Of a stretch of DNA of 64,000 nt, positions 35,529 through 44,507 are shown piece by piece. Under the pieces are notes generated by a model. That model was not told the DNA's origin. It saw only the letters and a list, made by a program, of their open reading frames with translations, and ran no database searches. Within the stretch, counting starts at the first letter, position 1, and every line of letters starts with the position of its first letter. The position numbers were made by a program, and so were the translations under genes. Location of the stretch: the NCBI GenBank assembly GCA_963850525.1, contig CAWKLQ010000009.1, forward strand, positions 23,107-87,106, given 5' to 3'. The stretch comes from JAEMQF01 sp963850525. GTDB lineage: Bacteria > Pseudomonadota > Gammaproteobacteria > Burkholderiales > Burkholderiaceae_C.

Positions 35529-36653
35529 ATGAACGCACAAGACGATCCGTTCGTGAACCGCCTGCGCAGGCGCGCCCTTGCGTCGTGCTTGATCGGCGCC
35601 GCGGCGCTGGCAGCGCTGGGCTGCGCTTCCAGCGTCACCTGCGACAAGGCCCTGGCCGCATCGCCGCAGTTCTCCACCGAAGGCTGCGTCTTCCAGAACG
35701 TGCAGAACCCGCGGGCGAAGCCTTCGCAGCCCACCTGGAAGATCTGGTCGCGCTTTCTGGAACCGGCGCCGCCGGGAACGACGCCGGTCGATGCGATCCC
35801 CGTGCGCAAGCTGACCCGTGCCGGGCTCGACGCACTCGACGACTCCGCCAACCATATCGTCCGGCTCGGACATTCGTCGCACCTGCTCAAGCTGCGCGGC
35901 AAGTACTGGCTCATCGATCCGGTGTTCGGCGAGCGCGTCTCACCGTTCAGCTTTGCCGGGCCCAAGCGTTTCCACCCGCCGCCGCTGGCGCTGACCGACT
36001 TGCCGCCGATCGAGGGCCTGATCCTGTCACACGACCACTATGACCACCTGGACCTGCCGACCATCGAATACCTGAACGGGCGCGTCCAACGCTACTTCGT
36101 GCCGCTGGGCGTCGGCGCGAGGCTGCAGGACATGGGCGTGCAGGCGCAGCGCATCGAGGAATTCGACTGGTGGCAGAAAGGCAGCCATGCCGGTGTGACA
36201 CTGACCGCCGCACCGGCGCAGCATTTCTCCGGCCGCACGCTGTGGGACCGGAATCGCACGCTGTGGGTCAGTTGGGTCGTGCAAAGCGGCGAGCAGCGCA
36301 TCTTCTACAGCGGCGACTCGGGCTACTTTCCCGGCTTCAAGGAGATCGGCGATCGCTTCGACGGGTTCGACCTGGCCTTGATGGAGAACGGCGCCTACGA
36401 CAGCTATTGGCCTGCCGTGCACATGGCGCCAGAGGAAACCGTGCAGGCCTTCCAGGACCTGCGTGCCCGCTTGCTGTACCTGGTGCACAACAGCACCTTC
36501 AATCTGGCGTTCCACACCTGGCAAGACCCGCTCGAGCGGGTTGCGGCGCTGGCCGAAGCGAAGCGCCTGCCACTGGCAACGCCCGAGATTGGCGAAGTGC
36601 TGACTATCGGCCAGCCGCGCACGAATGTGACGTGGTGGCGGGGGCTGAAGTAG
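35529..36653 (+). CDS. MBL-fold metallohydrolase, lipoprotein (UlaG/NAPE-PLD-like)
   Basis: A 374-residue metallo-beta-lactamase-fold protein. An N-terminal hydrophobic segment ends in a lipobox (LAALGC), predicting a lipoprotein. The metal motif is His168-Asp-His170-Tyr-Asp172-His173 in ILSHDHYDHLDLPT. Further metal residues are likely in APAQHFSGR and FYSGDSGYFPGF, and the C-terminal VHNSTFNLAFHTW is typical of the NAPE-phospholipase-D/RomA-like group. The ATG at 35529 gives a lipoprotein leader. The substrate is unknown; a phosphodiester lipid is a family-based guess. Confidence 0.8.
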   Translation: MNAQDDPFVNRLRRRALASCLIGAAALAALGCASSVTCDKALAASPQFSTEGCVFQNVQNPRAKPSQPTWKIWSRFLEPAPPGTTPVDAIPVRKLTRAGLDALDDSANHIVRLGHSSHLLKLRGKYWLIDPVFGERVSPFSFAGPKRFHPPPLALTDLPPIEGLILSHDHYDHLDLPTIEYLNGRVQRYFVPLGVGARLQDMGVQAQRIEEFDWWQKGSHAGVTLTAAPAQHFSGRTLWDRNRTLWVSWVVQSGEQRIFYSGDSGYFPGFKEIGDRFDGFDLALMENGAYDSYWPAVHMAPEETVQAFQDLRARLLYLVHNSTFNLAFHTWQDPLERVAALAEAKRLPLATPEIGEVLTIGQPRTNVTWWRGLK

Positions 36654-36739
36654 GCGCCGTTCAGCCTGCGCGCACGCATTTCCCCTGACCCGCGCGGCGG
36701 TCCGCGCAACAACGTCAACGCCAACCCCGCTGCGCCGCC

Positions 36740-37990
36740 TTACTGAAACCGACCCGGTGCGTAAGGCGCCATCGACAGGGGCACGCGCTCTCCCGACGCC
36801 AGCGCGGCCACCAGTTGCCCGGTGTGCGGGGCGCCCGTCAAGCCAAGGTGGCCATGGCCCGCCGCAATGAAGATGTTCGGGTGCGCTGCCACGGCGCCAA
36901 TCGCAGGCAGGCTGTCGGGCATGCCCGGGCGCGGGCCCATCCAGCGTGTGCCTTGGCCGAGTTTGACGTTCGGGAACATGCCGCGCAGTTGCCGCTCCAG
37001 CAGCGCGGCGCGGCGCCATGACGGCGGGTCGTCGGGCAGGCCGATTTCTTCGGTGCCGGCGATTCGCAGGCCCAGCTCCATCGGCGTCACCGCGAAGTGG
37101 CCTTGCATTTCGCTCACCACGTGGCGCAGCTGGATGCCGGGATCGGCGTAAGTCATGTGGTAGCCGCGTTCGGCGATGAGCGGAAGGGCGAGCCCGAGCG
37201 GCTTCACGAGTTGCGCGGACCATGCCCCTGCGGCGACGACCACCGCATCGGCGTCAAACGTTTGCGCAGCCGTCTCGACGCGCACGCCTTCTGCCCCGCG
37301 CGGGCGCAACGCGCGAACCTCGGCGCGCAGAATGATTCCGCCGCTGCGCGCGAACCGTGCCGCGTAGGCCAAGGCCAGGCGGTAGGGGTTTGTCGTGTAA
37401 CCCATGGGCCCCATGCGCACGCCGCGTGTGTACGCGCTCGACAACTCGGGCTCGGCTTCGCGCAGTGCCGCGCCTTCGAGCACCTCGATCAAACCGCCGC
37501 GCTCGCGCCGCAGTTGCCACGCCAAGCCGTTCACGACGTCGATCGCGTCCGGGTCGCGGTGCACGTACAAGCCCGCGGCGGCTTGCACCAGCTCGGGCAC
37601 GCCGGCCTCGCGCGCCAGCGCCTGATGCCGTTCGACGGAAGTGCCGTAGAGCGCCTTCATCGCGTCTGCGGTCTGCCGCACCTTCGCAAGCGTCGCGGCG
37701 CGGCGAAATTGCAGCAGCCAGCGCCACGTGCCGGGCAGCGAGCGCCAGCGGATCGCGAGCGGGCTGTCGGGGTCGAGCAGCAGGCGCGGCAGCTCGCTGT
37801 GCAGGCCCGGCAGCGCGATGGGCACGACGGCCATCGACGCGAGAATTCCGGCGTTGCCGAACGAACACCCCTCGCCGGGGCCCAGACGGTCGATCAGCGT
37901 CACCGCCCAGCCGCGCCTCTGCAACTCGAGCCCCGTACAAACCCCGACGATGCCGGCGCCCACGACGACGGCGCTGCGTGTAGTGTTCAC
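36740..37990 (-). CDS. D-amino acid dehydrogenase-like FAD oxidoreductase (DadA family)
   Basis: A 416-residue DAO-fold enzyme. The FAD motif is SAVVVGAGIVGVCTGLELQRRGW, followed by DRLGPGEGCSFGNAGILA, highly typical of DadA-like dehydrogenases. The C-terminal NIFIAAGHGHLGLTGAPHTGQLVA closes the FAD site. GTG 37990 is chosen because it begins the Rossmann fold; an ATG at 38041 is possible but would overlap the divergent promoter region. It lies head to head with the Pot-type importer, so imported amino acids or amines may be its substrates. Confidence 0.82.
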   Translation of the reverse strand: MNTTRSAVVVGAGIVGVCTGLELQRRGWAVTLIDRLGPGEGCSFGNAGILASMAVVPIALPGLHSELPRLLLDPDSPLAIRWRSLPGTWRWLLQFRRAATLAKVRQTADAMKALYGTSVERHQALAREAGVPELVQAAAGLYVHRDPDAIDVVNGLAWQLRRERGGLIEVLEGAALREAEPELSSAYTRGVRMGPMGYTTNPYRLALAYAARFARSGGIILRAEVRALRPRGAEGVRVETAAQTFDADAVVVAAGAWSAQLVKPLGLALPLIAERGYHMTYADPGIQLRHVVSEMQGHFAVTPMELGLRIAGTEEIGLPDDPPSWRRAALLERQLRGMFPNVKLGQGTRWMGPRPGMPDSLPAIGAVAAHPNIFIAAGHGHLGLTGAPHTGQLVAALASGERVPLSMAPYAPGRFQ

Positions 37991-38081
37991 GGGTTCAATT
38001 TTGCGAGTCAACCACCCTTCGATCGTAGGCCAGGATTTCAAGTCCGCGGTGCTCGCCCACCCACGTCACGGAGTCAAAGAC

Positions 38082-39143
38082 ATGCCGGTTCAACGCGAAA
38101 ATAACTTTAGCTTCTTCGCCGCCTTGCTTTGCGCGGGCGCGGTTCTGGGCGCGAGCAGCGCCGCGGCGCAGGAGCTCACCGTCGTCTCGTTCGGCGGCTC
38201 GTACCAGGAAGGGCAGAGCAAGGCGCTGTTCCAGCCCGCCGCCAAGGCGATGAACATCAAGGTCAAGGAAGAAACCTACACCGGCATCGCCGACTTGCGC
38301 CTCAAGGTGAAGGCCGGTGCGGTGACGTGGGATGTCGTCGCGAGCGGCTCGGGCAGCGCGGCGCGCGCCGGCGCGGAAGGCATTCTGGAAAAGCTCGACT
38401 ACAAGGTGATCGACATCTCCAGCTTCGCACCCGGCCTGGCGTTCGACTACTGCGTCGGCGGCGACGTGTTCTCCACCGTGCTCGCGTGGAACACCAAGAC
38501 CTATGGCGAGAAGGGCCCGCAGAGCTGGGCCGATTTTTGGGACGTGAAGAAGTTCCCCGGCAAGCGCGCCTACCGCAAGGGCGTGGCCGGCGCCCTGGAG
38601 CCGGCGCTGATGGCCGACGGCGTTCCGGCGAACAAGGTGTACGAGGTGCTCTCGGCGCCGGGCGGCATCGAGCGTGCGATCAAAAAGATCAAGGAGCTGA
38701 AACCCCACATCGCGGTGTGGTGGGCGTCGGGCGCACAACACGCGCAGTTGATGAAAGACGGCGAAGTCGACATGGTCACGGGCTGGAACGGCCGCTTCGA
38801 CGTCGTCGCCAAAGACGGCGGCAAGGTCGCGTACACCTTCAACCAGGCGCTGCTCGACTACGACTGCTACGCCATCCCGAAAGGGGCGCCGAACAAGGAC
38901 CTGGCGATGAAGTTCCTCGCCGAGATCGTCAAGCCGTCGTACCAGGCCGAGTTCACGAAGTACATCACCTACGGGCCGACGAATAAAAAGGCCTACGAGC
39001 TGGGCACCATCGAAGCGGCGTATGCCAAACGCCTGCCCTCACACCCCGAAAACGCCGCCAAGCAGTTGACGATCAACCTGGATTGGTACATCAAGTTCGA
39101 AGCGCAGGCGCAGACGGCTTACCAGAACATGCAGACGGAATAG
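38082..39143 (+). CDS. potD: Pot-type ABC importer substrate-binding protein (PotD-like)
   Basis: A 353-residue periplasmic receptor of the spermidine/putrescine (SBP_bac) type. The signal peptide is FSFFAALLCAGAVLGASSAAA, then QELTVVSFGGSYQEGQ. A VTWDVVASGSGSAARAGAEG segment, SWADFWDVKKFPGKRAYRKG and TGWNGRFDVV are typical. It heads a four-gene operon. The ligand may be a polyamine or related amine; the symbol denotes family only. Confidence 0.82.
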   Translation: MPVQRENNFSFFAALLCAGAVLGASSAAAQELTVVSFGGSYQEGQSKALFQPAAKAMNIKVKEETYTGIADLRLKVKAGAVTWDVVASGSGSAARAGAEGILEKLDYKVIDISSFAPGLAFDYCVGGDVFSTVLAWNTKTYGEKGPQSWADFWDVKKFPGKRAYRKGVAGALEPALMADGVPANKVYEVLSAPGGIERAIKKIKELKPHIAVWWASGAQHAQLMKDGEVDMVTGWNGRFDVVAKDGGKVAYTFNQALLDYDCYAIPKGAPNKDLAMKFLAEIVKPSYQAEFTKYITYGPTNKKAYELGTIEAAYAKRLPSHPENAAKQLTINLDWYIKFEAQAQTAYQNMQTE

Positions 39144-39149
39144 TCGGCG

Positions 39150-40229
39150 TTGCGCGCCGCCATTCCGATCACGCTGCGCGGCCTGCGCAAGGCCTACGGT
39201 TCGGTGCGTGCGCTCGACGACGTCGACCTCGACGTCTTCGCCGGCGAATTCCTCACGCTGCTCGGGCCCTCGGGCTCGGGCAAGACGACGCTGCTGATGG
39301 TGCTCGCCGGTTTCATCCGCCCCGATCAGGGCAGCCTGAAGTTCGGCGACGAGGAAGTGATTCGCCTCGCGCCGCACAAGCGCGACATCGGCATGGTGTT
39401 CCAGAACTATGCGCTGTTCCCGCACATGGATGTGGCGGCGAACATCGCCTACCCGCTCAAGCTGCGCGGCGTGAGCGGCGCGCTGCTCGAGCAGCGCGTC
39501 GCCGCGGCGCTCGACACCGTGCAGCTCGCCGGTTACGGGCCGCGCCGCATCGACGAGCTCTCCGGCGGTCAGCGCCAGCGCATCGCCCTGGCGCGTGCGA
39601 TCGTCTTCGAGCCGCGCATCGTGCTGATGGACGAGCCGCTCTCGGCGCTCGACAAACAACTGCGCGAGCGCATGCAGATCGAGCTGCGCGCGCTTCACGA
39701 CAAGCTCGGCACGACGACGATTTACGTCACGCATGACCAGCGCGAGGCGCTGACGATGTCGGACCGCATCGCCGTCATCGACGGCGGGCGCATCATGCAG
39801 CTCGGTACGCCGCGCGCGATTTACGAGCAGCCGGCGAACCGCTTCGTCGCCGAATTCATCGGCGAGTCGACCTTCCTCCAGGTTCAGCAGCACGGCGCGC
39901 AGTGGGCTTGCGCGGGCCAGTTGTTGCGCGTGGCGAGCGCTCCTTCGAGCCCGGGGCCGGCGGTGCTGATGGTGCGGCCGCAGCAGTTGCGCATCTTGGC
40001 GAGCAACGCCGCCGAGGACGGCCTGAACGTGCTCGACGCCAACGTCGTCGACGTGATCTACCAGGGCGACACGCTGTTGCTGCAGGCGACCCTGCGTGAC
40101 GGCAGCGCCATCAGCGCGCGCTGCGTCGCGAATCGCGAGACGCTGCTCGACATGCCGCAACCGGGCAGCGCGGTGCGGCTGGGCTTGAGCATCGCCGACA
40201 CCATCGTGCTCTCCGACACGGCGGTCTGA
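39150..40229 (+). CDS. potA: Pot-type ABC importer ATPase (PotA-like)
   Basis: A 359-residue ATPase with Walker A GPSGSGKTT, Q-loop DIGMVFQNYALFPHMDVAANI, signature DELSGGQRQRIALARAI, Walker B IVLMDEPLSALD and switch His in YVTHDQREAL. The C-terminal 110 residues form a TOBE domain. The start is TTG, 6 bases after the receptor stop, so expression is probably tuned below the receptor. The next ATG follows its stop directly. Confidence 0.9.
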   Translation: MRAAIPITLRGLRKAYGSVRALDDVDLDVFAGEFLTLLGPSGSGKTTLLMVLAGFIRPDQGSLKFGDEEVIRLAPHKRDIGMVFQNYALFPHMDVAANIAYPLKLRGVSGALLEQRVAAALDTVQLAGYGPRRIDELSGGQRQRIALARAIVFEPRIVLMDEPLSALDKQLRERMQIELRALHDKLGTTTIYVTHDQREALTMSDRIAVIDGGRIMQLGTPRAIYEQPANRFVAEFIGESTFLQVQQHGAQWACAGQLLRVASAPSSPGPAVLMVRPQQLRILASNAAEDGLNVLDANVVDVIYQGDTLLLQATLRDGSAISARCVANRETLLDMPQPGSAVRLGLSIADTIVLSDTAV

Positions 40230-41147
40230 ATGCAGCCCGCCGCGCAGCGCTTCGTCAGCACGGCGCCCGGCCTGAACGCCGCAGCGTTGAAGCGCGACAG
40301 CCTGCTCGAACGACTCACCTTGGCAAGCCTCGCAGCACCCGCGCTGCTGCTCGTGCTGATCACGATGCTGGCGCCAGTCGCGTGGCTGTTTGCGCTGTCT
40401 TTCCTCGGCGACGACGGGAACTTGAGCCTCACCCACTACCAGCGTTTGCTCGAGCAGCCTTCCTACGGCAGGACCTTCGTCACGACGTTCAAGGTGAGCC
40501 TCATGACGACGGGCCTGTGCCTGCTCGCCGGCTATCCGCTCGCCTACGTGCTCTCGCAATTGCCGCGCCGCGCCGCGAACCTGTGCCTGATCGCCGTGCT
40601 GCTGCCGTTCTGGACGTCGCTGCTCGTTCGCACCTACGCCTGGCTGGTGCTGCTGCAGCGCAAGGGCCTGATCAACACCTGGGGCATGGAACTCGGCTGG
40701 TGGGACGAGCCGCTCGCGCTCGTGCACAACCTCACCGGCACGCTGATCGGCATGGTGCACATCATGCTGCCCTTTCTCGTGCTGCCGCTGCTGGGCGCGA
40801 TGCGCGCGATTCCCAGGGACTTCCTGCTTGCCGCAGCGAACCTCGGCGCGAGCCCGAGGCGCGCCTTCTGGTCGGTGTTCTTTCCGCTCTCGGTGCCGGG
40901 CCTGCTCGCCGGAACGCTGATCGTGTTCATCCTGTGCCTGGGCTTTTACGTCACGCCGGCGGTGCTGGGCGGTGGCAAGGTGATCATGGTGTCGAACCAG
41001 ATCGCAGCAGACATCGAACTCTTTTTCAACTGGGGTGCGGCGAGCGCGCTGGGCGTCGTGTTACTCGTGCTGACGCTCGCTTTCCTGTGGTTCGCGACCA
41101 AGGTGCTGCGGCTGGAGCAAGTGCTGGGCGGGGGCCACAGCGCATGA
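40230..41147 (+). CDS. potB: Pot-type ABC importer permease (PotB-like)
   Basis: A 305-residue permease with six hydrophobic segments after a long N-terminal cytoplasmic stretch. The EAA loop is recognisable in AANLGASPRRAFWSVFFPLSVPG. It starts immediately after the ATPase stop and overlaps the next permease by four bases. Confidence 0.9.
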   Translation: MQPAAQRFVSTAPGLNAAALKRDSLLERLTLASLAAPALLLVLITMLAPVAWLFALSFLGDDGNLSLTHYQRLLEQPSYGRTFVTTFKVSLMTTGLCLLAGYPLAYVLSQLPRRAANLCLIAVLLPFWTSLLVRTYAWLVLLQRKGLINTWGMELGWWDEPLALVHNLTGTLIGMVHIMLPFLVLPLLGAMRAIPRDFLLAAANLGASPRRAFWSVFFPLSVPGLLAGTLIVFILCLGFYVTPAVLGGGKVIMVSNQIAADIELFFNWGAASALGVVLLVLTLAFLWFATKVLRLEQVLGGGHSA

Positions 41148-41962
41148 AGTGGATCGATGAGCCCGCGTCGCCGACGCAGATCACGCACCGCAGTCGCCTG
41201 TGGCTCTACGCGATCGCGGCGTTCGTGCTGGCGTTCCTGATCGTGCCCACGCTGATCGTGATTCCGATGTCGTTCTCGGAGTCGCAGTACCTCGAGTTCC
41301 CGCCGCGCGAGTGGTCGCTGCGCTGGTACCGCAGCTATTTCGCCTCCAGCGCCTGGATGCAGGCGACCGCTACGTCGTTCCAGGCGGGAGCGCTCACCAC
41401 GCTGTTCGCCACGCCGCTCGGAACACTCGCCGCGTACGGCTTGTTCGTCTCGCGCTTTCGCTGGGTTCGCTTGATTCACGTGCTGCTCATCACGCCCATC
41501 ATCGTGCCGGTGATCCTGGTCGCGATCGCCGTGTTCTACGTCTACGTCAAGCTCAAACTGGTGAACTCGCTCACCGGCATCGTGCTCGCACACAGCATGC
41601 TCGCGATTCCCCTCGTGATTTTGGTCGTCACGTCGGCGCTGAAGAGCTACGACATGAACCAGGAGATGGTCGCGCGCAGCCTCGGCGCATCGCGCATCAA
41701 GGCCTTCCTCGGCGTGACGCTGCCGCAGATCCGCTTCGCCGTGATCAGCGGCGCGCTGCTCTCCTTTCTGACATCGTTCGACGAAGTGATTCTGTCGATG
41801 TTCGTCTCGGGCGGGTCGAACTCGACGCTGACGCGCAACATGTTCAACGCGCTGCGCGACCAGATCGATCCGACGATCGCGGCGATCTCGACGCTGATGA
41901 TCCTCGTGACGACGCTGCTGCTCGGCTTGGCGCAGTTGTACGGGCGCGAGAAGCGTCTTTGA
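41144..41962 (+). CDS. potC: Pot-type ABC importer permease (PotC-like)
   Basis: A 272-residue permease with six helices and the EAA motif ARSLGASRIKAFLGVTLPQIRFAV. LTSFDEVILSMFVSG is typical of PotC. The ATG overlaps the stop of the first permease. It ends the transport operon. Confidence 0.9.
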   Translation: MKWIDEPASPTQITHRSRLWLYAIAAFVLAFLIVPTLIVIPMSFSESQYLEFPPREWSLRWYRSYFASSAWMQATATSFQAGALTTLFATPLGTLAAYGLFVSRFRWVRLIHVLLITPIIVPVILVAIAVFYVYVKLKLVNSLTGIVLAHSMLAIPLVILVVTSALKSYDMNQEMVARSLGASRIKAFLGVTLPQIRFAVISGALLSFLTSFDEVILSMFVSGGSNSTLTRNMFNALRDQIDPTIAAISTLMILVTTLLLGLAQLYGREKRL

Positions 41963-42269
41963 AAGCCATTCGCAGTCAGCTGCCTAGGAATGTGCGTGCA
42001 GAGGTCGAGAATGGGCAGGTGGCCCGGGGGTACGTTCTCCGGCCCCACGCTCGCGGGGCATCGTGATCTGCCTGCAAGCGTGGCGCCATCAACACCGTGT
42101 TCTCTTGTCCAGGTTGAGGACACCGCGAATGGGGGCCTGCGCCCGTACCCCAAGCCACCTACCCCGGCACCCGGGTGGCAAGCGAGGGCTCTGCATGCCG
42201 CCCTGGCGTCGCAACCCTCGCAAGAAGCTCGCGACGAACGGCAGCAATGGGCCGAAGGCCCGCGACTCC
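41963..42269. other. 307-base intergenic region between convergent operons
   Basis: The region separates the Pot-type operon from the end of the long minus-strand mutase operon. Short GC-rich inverted segments are present (for example around CACCCGGGTGG near 42170), but there is no U-tract terminator, RNA gene or repeat shared with the rest of the window. The open frames crossing it have no recognisable domain. Confidence 0.4.
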
Positions 42270-43250
42270 CTACCGCCCAGGCTCCTGACTATCCAAGCGC
42301 GACGCCATCTTCGCCACCAGGTTCTGCGCGACACCGGGGCGGCTGTACGGGCACACGGCGATGCAAATGCCGCAACCGATGGTCTGGTTGAAGTAAGGCA
42401 GGCACTTGTCGAAGTCGACGTACCACTTCACGCTGCCGCGCACCATCGACTTCTTCGGCAGGATCGCGTCGGGCGGGCAGGCGTCGGAGCAGACCTTGCA
42501 GTGCAGGCAGAACTGATCCGCGCCAAAACGGTCCGCCGTGTCCGCAACCAAGGGCAAATCGGTCAACACACTCGCCAGGCGAAAGCTCGAGCCGAGTTCG
42601 CGGTGGATGATCGAGCCGTGTTTGCCCAGTTCGCCGAAGCCGCATGCCAGCGCCGGCGGAATCAACACCATCGGCCCGGCCATCGGCCCGCCGTGCGGCG
42701 CCGCGTCGTGGCCTTGCTCGCGAATCCACGACGCGAGGCCTTTCGCCGCCTGGTTGCCGCGCCCGTATTGGCGGATCACTTCGGCGGCGGCTTCCGGCTC
42801 AGGCGCGGTCTTCATCTGCTCGTAGGCGTGCGCGACGCCGATCATGATGACCCAACGCTGCTGTACGTCGTAGCCCTGGAACACCCACTCGGGGCGGACT
42901 TGCGTGATGCCTACCAGGTCTGCGCCGTGACGGCGCGCGACGTCCTTGACCTGTTCGCTCCACGCTGCGGCGGGCTGTTGCACGGCCACCGGCGCCAACG
43001 GTGACAGCGGCGTGTCGATGATCTTCTGCCGCGCCTCGCGCGCCTGCGCGATCAGCGGATGCTTCGGCGTCTGCGTGTAGAACCAGCGCTGCAAGGCGCC
43101 GTGCGGCGTCTTGTCGGGGTCGTGCCAGTAAATCGGTGCCGGGCGCACCGGCTCTGGATTGCCGACTTGATTGATCGCATTGCCCGAGATGGCTGGCCAC
43201 AGCGCCATTTGCGCCGGGTCCGGCGTGAACAGAGGTTTGGCTGCGGGCAT
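42270..43250 (-). CDS. Short cytoplasmic reductive-dehalogenase-like iron-sulfur protein
   Basis: A 326-residue protein resembling the cobalamin-binding and ferredoxin parts of RdhA/QueG-type enzymes. The middle part (ADLVGITQVRPEWVFQGY, then LIPPALACGFGELGKHGS and RLASVLTDLPL) is characteristic of reductive dehalogenases. Two [4Fe-4S] sites follow: Cys248, 251, 254, 258 and Cys283, 293, 296, 300 (GCGICIAVCPYS). There is no Tat signal, unlike respiratory RdhA, and no fused reductase domain. It is the last gene of the B12 mutase operon. Reductive dehalogenation or another B12-dependent reduction is possible; the activity is unproven. Confidence 0.72.
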   Translation of the reverse strand: MPAAKPLFTPDPAQMALWPAISGNAINQVGNPEPVRPAPIYWHDPDKTPHGALQRWFYTQTPKHPLIAQAREARQKIIDTPLSPLAPVAVQQPAAAWSEQVKDVARRHGADLVGITQVRPEWVFQGYDVQQRWVIMIGVAHAYEQMKTAPEPEAAAEVIRQYGRGNQAAKGLASWIREQGHDAAPHGGPMAGPMVLIPPALACGFGELGKHGSIIHRELGSSFRLASVLTDLPLVADTADRFGADQFCLHCKVCSDACPPDAILPKKSMVRGSVKWYVDFDKCLPYFNQTIGCGICIAVCPYSRPGVAQNLVAKMASRLDSQEPGR

Positions 43251-43280
43251 GGTTGTCTCCAGGTGGCAAGCGCTGCGCCT

Positions 43281-44507
43281 TCAGATCGCGCCGCTTTGGC
43301 GCAGGCGCTCGATGTCGGCCGTGGCGTAGCCCAACCCTTGCAGCACCTCGATCGTGTGCTGGCCCAAAGTGGGCGGAGGCGAAGAGATGCGCCCCGGCGT
43401 TTCGCTCAGGCCCACGAGCACGCCGCCCACGGAGATTGTCCCCGCGGTCGGATGCTCAATCTCCTGCACCATCCCGTTGTGCCGCACCTGCGGGTCGGCA
43501 AAGGTGTCGCGGAGCAGGCTCACCGGGCCGCACGGCACGTCGGCGCGCGCCATGATCTCGGACCACTCGCCACGTGTCTTGGTCTGCAGGATCTCGGCGA
43601 GCAGGGGCACGAGCGCGTCGCGGTTCGCGGTGCGCACTTTGTTCGTCGCGAAGCGCGGATCGGTGAGCAGGTCTTCGCGTTGCAAGGCCTTGCACAGGTT
43701 GCGCCAGAAGCCTTCCGTCAGGCACGCGACGATCAGGTAACCGTCGCTCGCCTCAAACACCTGGTAAGGCACGATCTGCGGGTGCGCGCCGCCGCTCGGC
43801 GCGTCGGGCTTGCCGGTGACGTGAAAACCGCTGACGTAGTTCGCCAGTGCGCCCACCTGGCCGTCGAGCAGCGACACAGTCACGAGCTGGCCGATGCCGA
43901 AGCGCTCTTTTGCGAGCAGCGCGAGCGAAATCCCGTAGGCGGCGAGGTAAGAGCCCATGAAATCGGCGACCGGCGCGCCGATCTTCACGGGTGCTCGACC
44001 CGGCTCGCCCGTCAGGCCCATGATGCCACCCAGGCCCTGCACGAGGATGTCCATCCCAGGCCTGTCGGCATAGGGACCCGTCGTGCCGAACGCCGAGATC
44101 GAACAGTAGACGATGTCGGGCCGGCGCTGCGCGACGCTGGCGTAGTCCAGGCCGAGGCGGCGCAGCGCGCCGGGCCGGTAGTTTTCGATCACGACCTGGC
44201 AACGCTCGAGCAGTTTGTGGATGACCTCCATGCCGCCTTTGGTCTTGAGGTCGAGAACGATGCTTTTCTTGCTGCGGTTGATTCCCAGGAAATACGAGCT
44301 GTCCGCGCCGGGAAACACCGCGTCGTAGCCGCGCGTCGGGTCGCCGCTGCGCGGTTCGACCTTGACGACTTCGGCGCCCATATCGCCGAGCATCGACGTC
44401 GCGAGCGGCCCGGCGCCGATGTGCGTCAGGTCCAGGATCGTGATGCCGTCCAGCGCACGGCGGCCCGGTTGGCGCTGCGCTGGGTTTGAGGGAGGCGGGT
44501 TTGTCAT
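43281..44507 (-). CDS. Class III (CaiB/BaiF) CoA-transferase
   Basis: A 408-residue formyl-CoA transferase-family enzyme moving CoA between carboxylic acids. GITILDLTHIGAGPLATSMLGDMGAEVVKVE at the N-terminus and DRPGMDILVQGLGG, with the expected nucleophilic Asp153 (Asp169 in formyl-CoA transferase), are present. The ATG overlaps the upstream livM stop. In this operon it probably activates the imported acid or the mutase product as a CoA ester, feeding the enoyl-CoA hydratase (inference). Confidence 0.85.
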   Translation of the reverse strand: MTNPPPSNPAQRQPGRRALDGITILDLTHIGAGPLATSMLGDMGAEVVKVEPRSGDPTRGYDAVFPGADSSYFLGINRSKKSIVLDLKTKGGMEVIHKLLERCQVVIENYRPGALRRLGLDYASVAQRRPDIVYCSISAFGTTGPYADRPGMDILVQGLGGIMGLTGEPGRAPVKIGAPVADFMGSYLAAYGISLALLAKERFGIGQLVTVSLLDGQVGALANYVSGFHVTGKPDAPSGGAHPQIVPYQVFEASDGYLIVACLTEGFWRNLCKALQREDLLTDPRFATNKVRTANRDALVPLLAEILQTKTRGEWSEIMARADVPCGPVSLLRDTFADPQVRHNGMVQEIEHPTAGTISVGGVLVGLSETPGRISSPPPTLGQHTIEVLQGLGYATADIERLRQSGAI

